Source: Vicia villosa (taxonomy: Eukaryota > Streptophyta > Magnoliopsida > Fabales > Fabaceae). Taken from it: 64,000 bases of DNA. The DNA lies in contig NC_081185.1 of the NCBI RefSeq assembly GCF_029867415.1, positions 38,448,766-38,512,765 of the forward strand, written 5' to 3'. The notes beneath the pieces were generated by a model that made no database searches, was not told the origin of the DNA, and worked only from the letters and a program-made list of their open reading frames with translations. The position numbers and the translations under genes are program-made. Positions 11,955-21,978 of this stretch are shown here, one piece after another. Positions within the stretch are counted from its first letter, which is position 1; each line of letters starts with the position of its first letter.

Positions 11955-14594
11955 TGTAATACGGTGAACTGACTTTATTTGAAATGTCGTGGTAAGCAAG
12001 AGTCGCCACCGACTTTTATTTTATCCAATTGGAAAGGCAAAAAGAACAGGAAAGACCTTTGAAAGATTTTGAGTTCGGGGGGTAGGTTATACAAAGGGAA
12101 GGTGTAAGGCACCCATTATATCCATGGTTATCCATGGGCTCTTAATTGCTTAGCTCACTTGTTTGTATGTTTGAAAAGTTTGAAGTGTCGTGTGTGAATA
12201 GTAAAAGATTTCGTTAAGGACTTTAGCTTGTAAATAAGCATAGCCTTATTTTAAAAGTATTTGAAAAGGAGGTGTGAAAAGTAATTTGAAAGTTTGATTT
12301 GATTGTGAGCAAGCATTTAAGAACACCTACCCTAAGTTTGTCTTTTTTGTTCTTTGAGTCTTTCGGGCGAAAGGGTCTATCCATACTATGAGAGGGCAGG
12401 AAGTCTTTCAATTGGAGGTTTAAGGGTCATCGAGAATAATCGTTCGCCACAAGATTGTCCCTACCATAAAGAGGGTAGGTAGTCTAAGGGAAGGATAGAA
12501 TAGTCATTAATTTTTTTTTGCATCATGCGAGGATACCTTAGCAATTGAGACAATCATCATGTTTTACCGAGGCAACTTCGAGGGACAAAATTGATGATTT
12601 CAATGATTAAAGGCAACCTTGCTTTAGGTATCCTCGGAATCGAGGGACTTTGACTATTTTAAGGCATTGTCAATAAGGCAACAAGGCAACAGTAATAAGG
12701 CAACAAGGCAACCAGAGGGATTACTCTAAAGGTGTGTGGGTGCACAATTATGTGGTTAACTTCGATTACATTTATCTTGTAAAGTTAGTGATTCTATGTT
12801 CAGTTCATGGTTTGCACTCCCTAATTTACTAACCACAACAGTTATAAACAATTTTAAAAAAAATCTACGCTATTACAATAAACACCTGTTAATGCAGAAA
12901 AATAAAGGCGGAATTTAAAAGGCAGAAAATAAAAGGCCCTAATTACTATTGCAACAAAATTGAATAAGCGACCTATACACCTTCTAGAATTTAAAGGGCA
13001 GAAATTAAATAATTAAATAAAGACAAAAAACTTAAATAAATAAGTAACTAAACAAATGAGTAAAATAAAAAGGCAAGATTAAAATGAAGGCAGAATTTTA
13101 AATAAAGGCAAAATTAAATAAATATAAAGAATAAGAGGGGAAAATTAAATAGAGGACATTCGGCAATCAATGGAGTATGGGATGAGAAGAGAATGCGCGT
13201 TTGAAGAAATTTAATGTTTAATAACAAAAGGCAAACCTAAGCCTTAAAAGTTAATGGTTAAAAAAAACTAAGGGTAAAATCCTAGTTGACGGACAACACC
13301 TACCTAACGTGTCATTTTTAAAGGTTAAGGTTAATGATAAAGCCTAAAATTAATTATTATTATTAAAACCTAAAAATAATTAGCCTAATCATTTAATTAA
13401 TCAAAGTTATTCCTAAATTAAATTATTTACCTAATTTAAAAATTAACTAATTAAAGTAATTACTAAACTAATTAAAATATACAAACTAATTATTATAATT
13501 AATTGAGATTGATTATTGAAAAAAAATGTTAATTAAAAAAAGAAGAAAATTAGTTAATGAAAAAAAATTAGTTTTAAAAAGAATTTTTAGAAAATAAAGT
13601 AAATAAAAGAAATAAAGAAAAGAAAAGAAAAATATTAAAAGAAACCTGGCGCTGATTCAATGTGTTACTCCTGTGCAGGTCAATGGTGATGCGCTCTTCT
13701 TGGTCCTTAGATCTGACTCTGGTGGAGATCCATTGGCCAGTGAGTGGTGGTGCATCGTAAGCATCCAAGAAAGACACGCGCTGGATCCTTCAGAAATAAT
13801 CTGGAAAAACAATACGCATAGGGTGGGAATCGAACTCGTTCCCCCATGGTGAAAGCTTTTACACACTTGCCAATTACACTGCCTGCAGTTCTTGATATAT
13901 ATATGCATTAATAAACACAAAAAGGAAAACACATAGGGAATGGTAAAGTCAAAGAACAAACGTGCGTGGGCCCCAACGTGCCATTCGTAACCAATGAGCG
14001 TGAGAGAGAGAGGTTTGTTAGAACAAGATTTGTTCTGATCAATTATCTTAGTTTTGATGATAACAATAATATGAATTTTGCTTAAGATAATATGGTACTC
14101 TAATCCAATGCAATTTCCTTTTCAGGAAATATATAAAGAGTATGCATAATTCAGCGCTCAGAAGCTTTGTCTCAAAGGGTTCAGCATGCAACATCAGAAC
14201 ATGGTCTGGCAAGACATCAGAAGATGGTCGAAGCAGAATCAGAACATGGGTCTATGGAAGCATCAGAAGAACATGAGATCAGAAGCACTGAAGTTCTGAT
14301 GGTATCACGCTCAGAAGCACTTCAAGGTCAGAAGATCAGAAGATGCTTTGCACCAAGCTGTTTGACTCTGATGATATTCAAACGTTGTATTCACAAACAT
14401 CAGATCAGAAGGAAGTACAAGTGGCAAGCTACGCTGACTGAGAAAAGGAACGTTAAAAGCTATTATAGGCAACGTCAGTAGACACAACGTGAACAAGGCT
14501 CGAGGTAGTTGACAAAAGCATATAACATTAAATGTGATGCTGTACGGAACACGCAAAGCATTAAATGCACTCAACGGTCATCTTCTCCAACGCC

Positions 14595-14602
14595 TATAAA
14601 TA
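14595..14602 (+). promoter_or_regulatory. TATA box of Sire-1 5' LTR
   Basis: TATAAATA preceded by ACGCC and followed by GAAGTTCTGATGAGAAG. The same box and surroundings occur in the Sire-2 and Sire-3 LTRs. It marks the U3 promoter; transcription probably starts about 30 bp downstream. Confidence 0.7.
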
Positions 14603-14840
14603 TGAAGTTCTGATGAGAAGCAAGGTTAACGATCCTGAACAAAAACAACTCATATTAACTTGCTGAAACTCTGTTCTATTCAAAGCTCAGAATCTTCATC
14701 TTCATCAAAGCTCACTACATTGCTGTTGTAATATATTAGTGAGATTAAGCTTAAACGTTAAGAGAAATATCACAGTTTGTGATTATAGCTTTTAAGAAGC
14801 AATTGTAATACTCTTAGAATTGATTACATTAAGTTGTAAG

Positions 14841-15026
14841 GAACTAGAGTGATCGTGTGGATCAGAATACTCTAGGAAGTCTTAGAGGTTATCTAAGCAG
14901 GTTGTAACTAGAGTGATCGTGTGGATCAGAATACTCTAGAAAGTCTTAGAGGGTATCTAAGCAGTTGTTCCTGGAGTGATCAGTGTGTGATCAGAAGACT
15001 CTGGAAGACTTAGTTGCTGACTAAGT
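14841..15026 (+). repeat. Tandem stem-loop array in Sire-1 R/U5
   Basis: Three units of about 60 bp. Units one and two each hold CTAGAGT...ACTCTAG enclosing TGATC...GATCA, followed by CTTAGA...TCTAAG (imperfect in the loop). The third is a diverged unit ending in ACTTAGT-TGCTG-ACTAAGT (15008-15026). They would form serial RNA hairpins in the leader. The array is present in all six LTR copies of Sire-1 and Sire-2, and in shorter form in Sire-3. Confidence 0.75.
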
Positions 15027-15224
15027 GGAGAACCATTGTAATCCGTGCGATTAGTGGATTAAATCCTCAGTTGAGGTAAATCATCTCTGCGGGGGTGGAC
15101 TGGAGTAGTTTAGTTAACAACGAACCAGGATAAAAATAACTGTGCAATTTATTTTTATCTGTCAAGTTTTAAAGTTACACTTATTCAAACCCCCCCATTT
15201 CTAAGTGTTTTTCTATCCTTCAAT

Positions 15225-15236
15225 TGGCATCAGAGC
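15225..15236 (+). other. Sire-1 primer-binding site
   Basis: TGGCATCAGAGC, one base from the perfect complement of the plant initiator-Met tRNA 3' end (TGGTATCAGAGC). It lies two bases after the 5' LTR, the standard place for priming minus-strand DNA. Confidence 0.85.
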
Positions 15237-15308
15237 GCCGGTTCTAAGGTGCAAGCACTTAACCGTGTTTAGAAAAGATTCAGGAAGAGAAAAACGCTTC
15301 AGTAAAAG

Positions 15309-17228
15309 ATGGCTGATGAAACTGCAAAGTCTACACCTGCATCTACATCTGGCTCTGCTGAGCAACACAACGGTAACAATAGTTATACTAGACCGCCGGT
15401 ATTTGATGGTGAAAACTTTGAATACTGGAAAGATAAACTAGAAAGTTACTTTCTTGGTCTAGATGGTGATCTATGGGATCTTCTGATGGATGGTTACAAA
15501 CATCCAGTAAATGCCAGTGGCGTAAAGCTGACAAGGCAAGAAATGAATGATGATCAGAAGAAGCTTTTCAGGAATCATCATAAATGCAGAACTGTTTTGC
15601 TGAATGCTATCTCTCATGCTGAGTATGAGAAGATATCTAACAGGGAAACGGCCTATGACATATATGAGTCCTTGAAAATGACTCATGAAGGAAATGCTCA
15701 AGTCAAGGAGACTAAAGCTCTTGCTTTAATCCAGAAGTATGAAGCCTTCAAGATGGAGGATGATGAAGACATTGAAAAGATGTTTTCAAGATTTCAAACT
15801 CTTACTGCTGGATTGAGAGTTATTGACAAGGGATACACCAAGGCTGATCACGTAAAGAAGATCATCAGAAGCTTACCCAGAAGATGGGGTCCTATGGTGA
15901 CTGCATTCAAGATTGCAAAGAATCTGAATGAAGTTTCTCTGGAAGAGCTTATCAGTGCCTTGAGAAGCCATGAAATAGAGCTGGACGCAAATGAGCCTCA
16001 AAAGAAAGGTAAGTCTATTGCATTAAAATCCAATATCAAGAAATGCACTAACGCTTTTCAGGCTAGAGAAGAAGATCCTGAAGAATCAGAATCTGAAGAA
16101 GAAGATGAATTGTCCTTGATCTCCAGAAGGCTAAATCAACTCTGGAAGAACAAGCAAAGGAAGTTCAGAGGCGTCAGAAGTTCAAAGAAATTTGAACGTG
16201 GAGAATCTTCTGATGACAGAAGATTTGACAAGAAGAAGGTCATGTGCTATGAATGCAATGAGCCTGGACACTTCAAGAATGAATGTCCAAAACTTCAGAA
16301 GGAAAATCCCAAGAAGAAGTTTCATAAGAAGAAAGGTCTTATGGCAACCTGGGATGAGTCAGAAGATGATTCAGACTCTGAAGATGAGCAGGCTAACTGT
16401 GCACTGATGGCGACAGAAGATGACGGATCAGAATCTACATCAGAATCAGATTCTAAAGAGGTATTTTCTGAACTTACTAGAGATGAGTTAGTTTCCGGTC
16501 TAACAGAACTTCTGGAATTCAAGTCTCAGATTAGTCTCAAATACAAAAAGCTGAAAAAGCTATTTGAATTTGAAACAAAGAAGCTTGAGTTGGAAAATTC
16601 TGAATTAAAAGAAAAACTTTTAAAATTATCCAATAATGTTGGATCTCCTTCTGATTCAGAAAAATCCACTCCTAGTCTAAACCATATTCTGAAAGAATAT
16701 GATTTAAGTTTCAGGAAGTTCCTATCTAGAAGTATTGGCAGAAGTCAGCTAGCTTCTATGATATATGCTGTGTCTGGAAACAAAAGAGTCGGCATTGGTT
16801 TTGAGGGTGAAACCCCATACAAACTTGAACCTGTTGATGAAATGAAATTCACATACAAGCCATTGTATGATCAGTTCAAGTATGGCCACTCCCATGATAT
16901 TAGGCACACTTCACATGCTCAAAGTTTTCACATAACACACACCAAAAAGCATGTGACACAACCTAGGAAATATCATGAAACTCACATTAAAAATTATCAT
17001 GCTGTTCCTCCTATTGCTTACAATGTTAAACCCAAGTTCAATCAGAACTTGAGAAAATCTAACAAGAAAGGACCCAAGAAGATGTGGGTACCAAAGAAAA
17101 AGACTATTTCTTTTGCAGATTCTCTTGGCGACAAAGAAGATAAAAGTCAACATGTCATGTCACCTGGACTCAAGTTGGTCTCAACACTTGAAGGGAAGAA
17201 GGACTGTCTTCCAAGTTCTGGTACTTAA
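15309..17228 (+). CDS. gag: Sire-1 gag (capsid/nucleocapsid) polyprotein
   Basis: 639 residues, uninterrupted. Residues about 30-215 form the copia-type gag (UBN2-like) domain with YWKDKLESYFLGLDGDLWD. An acidic serine-rich stretch and basic clusters follow. A CCHC zinc knuckle (C313, C316, H321, C326, in CYECNEPGHFKNECPK) binds RNA. Residues about 400-470 look coiled-coil. The protein assembles the virus-like particle. It is almost identical to Sire-2 gag up to about residue 600. After KKMWVP the tail diverges (ending CLPSSGT rather than VPRPGA), and this is where the pol frame begins on the overlapping strand. The ATG at 15309 is the first after the primer site. Confidence 0.93.
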   Translation: MADETAKSTPASTSGSAEQHNGNNSYTRPPVFDGENFEYWKDKLESYFLGLDGDLWDLLMDGYKHPVNASGVKLTRQEMNDDQKKLFRNHHKCRTVLLNAISHAEYEKISNRETAYDIYESLKMTHEGNAQVKETKALALIQKYEAFKMEDDEDIEKMFSRFQTLTAGLRVIDKGYTKADHVKKIIRSLPRRWGPMVTAFKIAKNLNEVSLEELISALRSHEIELDANEPQKKGKSIALKSNIKKCTNAFQAREEDPEESESEEEDELSLISRRLNQLWKNKQRKFRGVRSSKKFERGESSDDRRFDKKKVMCYECNEPGHFKNECPKLQKENPKKKFHKKKGLMATWDESEDDSDSEDEQANCALMATEDDGSESTSESDSKEVFSELTRDELVSGLTELLEFKSQISLKYKKLKKLFEFETKKLELENSELKEKLLKLSNNVGSPSDSEKSTPSLNHILKEYDLSFRKFLSRSIGRSQLASMIYAVSGNKRVGIGFEGETPYKLEPVDEMKFTYKPLYDQFKYGHSHDIRHTSHAQSFHITHTKKHVTQPRKYHETHIKNYHAVPPIAYNVKPKFNQNLRKSNKKGPKKMWVPKKKTISFADSLGDKEDKSQHVMSPGLKLVSTLEGKKDCLPSSGT

Positions 17229-17638
17229 ATATGTTGAAGAAACTATGTTCGTAGGAGATCAGAAAAGAAAGTTTATTAGTCTTGGAACCATCTGTTTTGT
17301 TTGTTCTAAAGCAATAATGTTTCGGTCTTAATTTTTCTGAATGCTCTAAATGCTACAGAATATACAATATTGAAACATTGATTGTGGACGAATCGATAAA
17401 TATCTGGTTTGATGATAAACTTGTTTCTGATGAAACAAAGCAGCTTAAGAATTTCTGCAGATACAGTTTTGTCTTATCAGAAGCTGCAGAACAAAGAAGT
17501 GAATTCCCAGAAGCTGTGTATATCAGAAGTAATGGATCAGAAGATCATTCAGAATTATATCAGCACACTTCAGAAGGAGTGTTTCCAGAAGAGAAACTTG
17601 ATCAATTCAGAAGCAGTGATCGGAATCAGAAGGCGTAA
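17113..17638 (+). pseudogene. pol: Sire-1 pol relic
   Basis: In the +1 frame relative to gag, 17113-17300 encodes a decayed protease start. The catalytic DSG of copia proteases reads DSS here (CHLDSSWSQH). At about 17340 the sequence jumps to the region after the integrase core (YNIETLIVDESINI), with an acidic Ser/Glu tail ending at 17638. Nearly all of protease, integrase, reverse transcriptase and RNase H is missing. The relic is clearly more diverged from Sire-2 pol than the gag genes are from each other. Confidence 0.88.
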
Positions 17639-17708
17639 AGCCTATTGAATATTTTACAGCTGTCATCCATTATCTGATAGTGAACTCGTGTCTGTGCGGT
17701 TAGTACGA

Positions 17709-17745
17709 AGCGTGCAGTTGAAAAGACGCCGACCTAGGTAACTGT
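17709..17745 (+). promoter_or_regulatory. Conserved block upstream of ORF3 (Sire-1)
   Basis: CGTGCAGTTGA, four bases, GACGCCG, then CCTAGGTAACTG. Counterparts stand upstream of ORF3 in Sire-2 and Sire-3, with a CAGCTGT word about 50 bp before it in each copy. It lies about 290 bp before the ORF3 ATG and is followed by a pyrimidine-rich leader. It may be an internal promoter or processing site; the function is unknown. Confidence 0.55.
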
Positions 17746-18032
17746 TTTAAATCATTTCCTTTACCACGGTCTCTCTCCTCACGTCACTCGTCATTTAATG
17801 AAAATGATTTCTTTTGATTCTGAAACTATTCATTTTGTTTATTTATTCTTTTTCATTCTCTATTTTATATTCGTCTCCTTATATTCTTTTCAAATCATAT
17901 CTTACATCTTTTTCGCTCCCTTGTCTCTCTTTCTTCTTGCATTCTCCGTTTGAAAAGTTCTTAGCCGTTTTCTAAAACCCTAATCAAAAACCCAGTTCTC
18001 TTCTCCTGTTCGTTTTTGTTCATTCTGCATCC

Positions 18033-20723
18033 ATGGCTGCCTTCTCATCCCAAAATGTTGATACATCTGTTCCTCACCATCTCCAAGAAGAAATTTTGCA
18101 ACTTACTCCTGTTGTTGCATGCTCTATTCCCAAGGACAAATTAGAAGTTATATGTGAACTTATTGTTGATTTTGACAACCTTGAAGAACATGGATTTCAT
18201 CTTAAAGAAGACATCATCTTTCAAGGATGGACCTCGTTGTTTGCTGAGTTCGTTGGCCCAGTTTATCCGGATCTTGTCAAGGAATTCTGGGCACATGCTG
18301 TGGTTGCTCCAAAATCAATACTTTCTTTCGTCTATGGAAAGTTTGTTGTTATTACTGAAAACATCCTAAGAGTGATGTTTGATCTGAAAAACCCTGAAGG
18401 GGCTTTTGAGATTGATCAAAGGGCAGTTTGGGAAGATGTTCTATCCACTCTCTATCCAAATGTCAAGAAAACAAAAAACGTCAAGGATTTGAGAGATGTC
18501 TACAAAATCTGGACAAAGATCATTCTTGGGTGTTTCTACCATAGGAAAGCAACACATGCCTCGGATTTCATCAGTAATGAGCAAAAGTATATTCTTTATT
18601 GCATTGCCACTAGGAAGAAGGTTGATGCGATCTACATCATCTTCAACCACTTGTGGAAAGCAGTAAAGGATTCCAGAAACGCTTTCAGAGAAAAAGGTGG
18701 AACAATCATTCCTTTTGGAAGGATTATTTCAAATCTTTTGGTGCATTCAAAGATTGTTGAAAGCTTGGAATCTGAAGGTATTGTGAAAGACCTTGCTGTC
18801 ACATCTGGGGCTTGTCTGAATGCATTCACTTTGAAGAAGATGAAAGTAATTAAGACTATCAGTAAGACTCCTCAACCTCTTACTGATACAAGAATCAGAA
18901 GAGCACCTGTTCTTGCTGAGTTTGAAACTTTCTTCAACTGTGAGGTACCTGTAGTCAAAACTAGGTATCTGTTATCACAAGAAGAAAATAAATATCTCAA
19001 AAATCAAGAGAAGGGTGCTCCAATGAAAATAAATAAGAAGAAGGAAGAAAGGACTAAAAGAAAGCACGATTATCCTTCTGCTGTCTCTAAGAAACAAGAT
19101 GTTTCTAAAGAGATCATTGCAAAGGTTGCTAAGTCTGTCTCTGATGAGTTTGAAAAGAAAGGGAAAGAAGCTGTTGAGAAGAAGAAAACAAGAAAAAGGA
19201 AGATGATTCTTCAAGAGTCTGATGAAGAAAATGTCTCTCAAGAGGCTGAGAATCAACCAGAAGTTCTGGCATATGTCAGAAGGAAAGAAATCGCTAGCGG
19301 CAAAGCAAAGATTATTGAAGAGCCGAAGAGTAAGAAGCAGAAGAAGGCTGAGGATGTGGCCAAAGCTTTTCTGAGAGGTTCCAAAGGTATATGCATTTCT
19401 GAACCTGATTCTGTTCCTGCTGTTCGTTCAGAAGTTGCACCAATAGAGGTTGTCCCTACACCTGAACCAGAAAAAGCCACATCAGAATCACCTGTCTTTG
19501 TCCATGTTCTTACACCTCCATCTTCTCCTATAACCATTCCTTCCTCTCCACCTACCATAAATCCTGTTCTGGATATACCACCCCTTCAAACTCTCTTTCC
19601 ATCTCAACCTTCTCTCAATGCCACCCTTGAACATACTCCCTCCACCTCTCAAAACAATCTTTGTGATTCTCCTCTTCCAACCTCTGCATCACATGAGCAG
19701 CTGCTCCGTGATTGCAACTACACTCCCAAGCCTCGTCCTGAAGCTGAAGTGGTAGTGTTAGATTCTGATACTGAAGCAGAATCTTCTTATAGGTTGGATA
19801 GAGAACCTCATCCGTACTTCACTTCCAACCGTGCCTTTTCAAAAACCCAAATAAAATTCCGCCCTGTATACCCTATTGGTGTAGTTTTTGAAAACATAAA
19901 GAGGAATCTCAGAAGTATCTTTGATACTCTCAGAATTGCTGAAAGTTCTGGATTGAATGATGTTGCTATGCGGAACTTCTGGAGGATCTTTCGCAGAGAA
20001 TCAGATGCTCTGTTTTTAGAACTTCAGGAAGCCTGTGTAGCTGCTGCCCCACGGCCTCGTGGAATTCTGAGGAATTATGAAGACTTCTGGTTTGCTAGTC
20101 TCAAAGGAAGACATCTGTTGGAAGAGAAGCCCTTCTTGGATGAGATGGAACAATTAAGACTGGCTGCTGAAATGGAAGCAAATCCATGCAGGGATATCGT
20201 TATCTTTATTCCTGATTATCCTGTTCTGCTCGGAGACTTCAAGACTCTCTTTGACTATCTGAGGGAAAACCCTTCTGAGAAAGATCCAAGCTTGGTCATT
20301 CCAGAAGTTGTTGACCCACCAGAGGTTGAAGGTCCTTCTGCTCCCAGGAATCTAGCTGCCATTCTTCAGGCACTTGAGAATGGAGACTCGGAAATTCCTG
20401 CTGCAGAATATGGAGATGCTTCTATGCAAGAAGCAGATGCTGAAGATCATGTTGCTGAATCAGATCCTGTTGAGGAATTCCCTGCAAATGATCTATCCAT
20501 GGAAGCTACAGATCCAGTTGCTATTCCTGTGGTTGAAAGCGGTGAAGCTTCTTCTGATGAACCTTCTCGTCTTGCAAGGACTCTGGAAGAAATTCAGAAG
20601 AGACAGGATGAGCAAAGCTCACTCAATGCTGAGTATAGAGCTTTCATGGTGAGGCAAGATGGACACAACAATGAGGTTCAAGAGATGCTGGCCAAGATCT
20701 TGTCAAGGCTAGGGCCATCTTAG
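18033..20723 (+). CDS. Sire-1 ORF3 (envelope-position protein of Sireviruses)
   Basis: 896 residues, uninterrupted, starting at an ATG in good context (CATCCATGGCTGCC). Residues about 40-260 resemble the 'putative plant transposon protein' domain, with QGWTSLFAEFVGPVYPDLVK and EFWAHA. Residues about 330-450 are lysine-rich with possible nuclear signals (KKKTRKRKM). Residues 470-560 are Pro/Ser-rich. A second globular region follows (630-770), then an acidic stretch and a C-terminal helix (about 850-896). I see no convincing signal peptide or membrane segment, so an envelope role is doubtful; the name reflects position only. A 390-bp non-coding gap separates it from the pol relic. Its long intact frame beside a destroyed pol is notable. 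Confidence 0.85.
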   Translation: MAAFSSQNVDTSVPHHLQEEILQLTPVVACSIPKDKLEVICELIVDFDNLEEHGFHLKEDIIFQGWTSLFAEFVGPVYPDLVKEFWAHAVVAPKSILSFVYGKFVVITENILRVMFDLKNPEGAFEIDQRAVWEDVLSTLYPNVKKTKNVKDLRDVYKIWTKIILGCFYHRKATHASDFISNEQKYILYCIATRKKVDAIYIIFNHLWKAVKDSRNAFREKGGTIIPFGRIISNLLVHSKIVESLESEGIVKDLAVTSGACLNAFTLKKMKVIKTISKTPQPLTDTRIRRAPVLAEFETFFNCEVPVVKTRYLLSQEENKYLKNQEKGAPMKINKKKEERTKRKHDYPSAVSKKQDVSKEIIAKVAKSVSDEFEKKGKEAVEKKKTRKRKMILQESDEENVSQEAENQPEVLAYVRRKEIASGKAKIIEEPKSKKQKKAEDVAKAFLRGSKGICISEPDSVPAVRSEVAPIEVVPTPEPEKATSESPVFVHVLTPPSSPITIPSSPPTINPVLDIPPLQTLFPSQPSLNATLEHTPSTSQNNLCDSPLPTSASHEQLLRDCNYTPKPRPEAEVVVLDSDTEAESSYRLDREPHPYFTSNRAFSKTQIKFRPVYPIGVVFENIKRNLRSIFDTLRIAESSGLNDVAMRNFWRIFRRESDALFLELQEACVAAAPRPRGILRNYEDFWFASLKGRHLLEEKPFLDEMEQLRLAAEMEANPCRDIVIFIPDYPVLLGDFKTLFDYLRENPSEKDPSLVIPEVVDPPEVEGPSAPRNLAAILQALENGDSEIPAAEYGDASMQEADAEDHVAESDPVEEFPANDLSMEATDPVAIPVVESGEASSDEPSRLARTLEEIQKRQDEQSSLNAEYRAFMVRQDGHNNEVQEMLAKILSRLGPS

Positions 20724-21978
20724 ATTGAGTCTGTGTTGTTTCTTTTCGTTGCATCTGTTTTTGTGCATCTGATCTTACTTATCTTCATGTACTTCTGTAC
20801 CTGCTGTTTGAACTTCAATGAAATCATCTTCTTCCTCCGTGTGTTTCGTTTTGTTTGTCTCTGAATCTTTTTTGTTTTTTGATGATATGACAAAAAGGGG
20901 GAGAAATATGTGATAAATGATTTGATTTAATCAGTTGCTTTTACTAACAAGAACTGCAAGTTCTATATGGTTTAAGTGTTTTGCAGGTATAAAGAAGTGA
21001 AGAGAATCTTCAAAGCAAACACAAGAAGCAAAACCATAAGAAGTGTTATTCTGTAAAAAGAATAAGCTCATGGAAACTGAAGCAAGCTGAGTGCTGTCAA
21101 GCTTCAGAAATCAGAAGCAAGAAAGAAGAATAAATCAGAAGCACTGATAATAGAATTTGATCCATATTTGTCTATTTGCTCTGACAAAATTCTATTTGCT
21201 CTGATACATTATTTTAGCCTATATGGCTCTGATACATATCATGTGTTCAAATATACATTTTATGTTCTGACTCGTTCATGCTGACTTTTGTCGTTTAGTT
21301 TTTGTTCTGTAACATTTCAGGATGTAGAGATGCTTTGATGATGCTCTGGTACATTCAACAATGTTCTGATACAAATCTAGCATGAAGTGATGTTGGTAGA
21401 AATTCAAAGCTCTGAAGCTATCCGAGGGAAGCAGAAATCAGAAGCTGTGAATGTTCTAAAGATCCAGAAAACTCAAGTTCTGAAGCTGTCCTAAATGGAA
21501 GCAGAAATCAGAAGCTGTGAATGTTCTGAAGATCAAAGAAATTCAAGTTCTGAAGCTGTCCTAAATGGAAGCAGAAATCAGAAGCTGTGAATGTTCTGAA
21601 GATCAAAGAAATTCAAGTTCTGAAGCTGTCCTAGATGGAAGCAGAAATCAGAAGCTGTGAGTGTTCTAGGGATCTAAAGAAATTCTAGTTCTGAAGCTGT
21701 CCAATGGAAGCAGAAGTCAGAAGCTATGAATTCTCTAAAGACAGAAGCTTATGTGATCGTCTCTACCGAAATAATCAGGGAAGTCTTTTATTAAAGTTCT
21801 TCGAGTATTTATTTCAGGGGGAGATTATTTATCTCAGGGGGAGATTGTTAATCTCAGGGGGAGACATATTCATATGCTTATGCTATAGCTGTGTAATTTG
21901 TCTTTTGCCGTCTGCTCTTTCTGATCGCAAATTCATATCATTTATATATGTTTTTGTCATCATCAAAAAGGGGGAGAT
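20724..21978 (+). other. Sire-1 3' untranslated region with polypurine tracts
   Basis: No ORF of note. It holds an early polypurine tract (AAAAAGGGGGAGA, about 20892), the 70-bp tandem repeat, three CAGGGGGAGA copies 20 bp apart (21815, 21835, 21855), and the functional-looking tract AAAAAGGGGGAGAT at 21966-21978 directly before the 3' LTR. Confidence 0.75.
21413..21740 (+). repeat. 70-bp tandem repeat in Sire-1 3' region
   Basis: About four and a half copies of a 70-bp unit with GAAGCTGTCC, GGAAGCAGAAATCAGAAGC and GTTCTGAAGATC. The central two are nearly identical, the outer ones diverged. The same array is present in Sire-2. Confidence 0.88.

Larger units (their letters stand above)
14016..15222 (+). 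repeat. Sire-1 5' LTR
   Basis: 1207 bp, TG...CA ends. It contains a TATA box at 14595, a stem-loop tandem array at 14841-15026, an AT hairpin at 15130-15158 and a poly-C loop hairpin at 15177-15208. The primer site follows two bases after the end. Confidence 0.93.

Noticed and set aside
14167..14481. 104-codon ORF in the Sire LTR U3, repeated in several LTRs
   Set aside because: It is conserved only because LTRs are duplicated. It lies upstream of the TATA box and is made of repeated TCAGAAG words.
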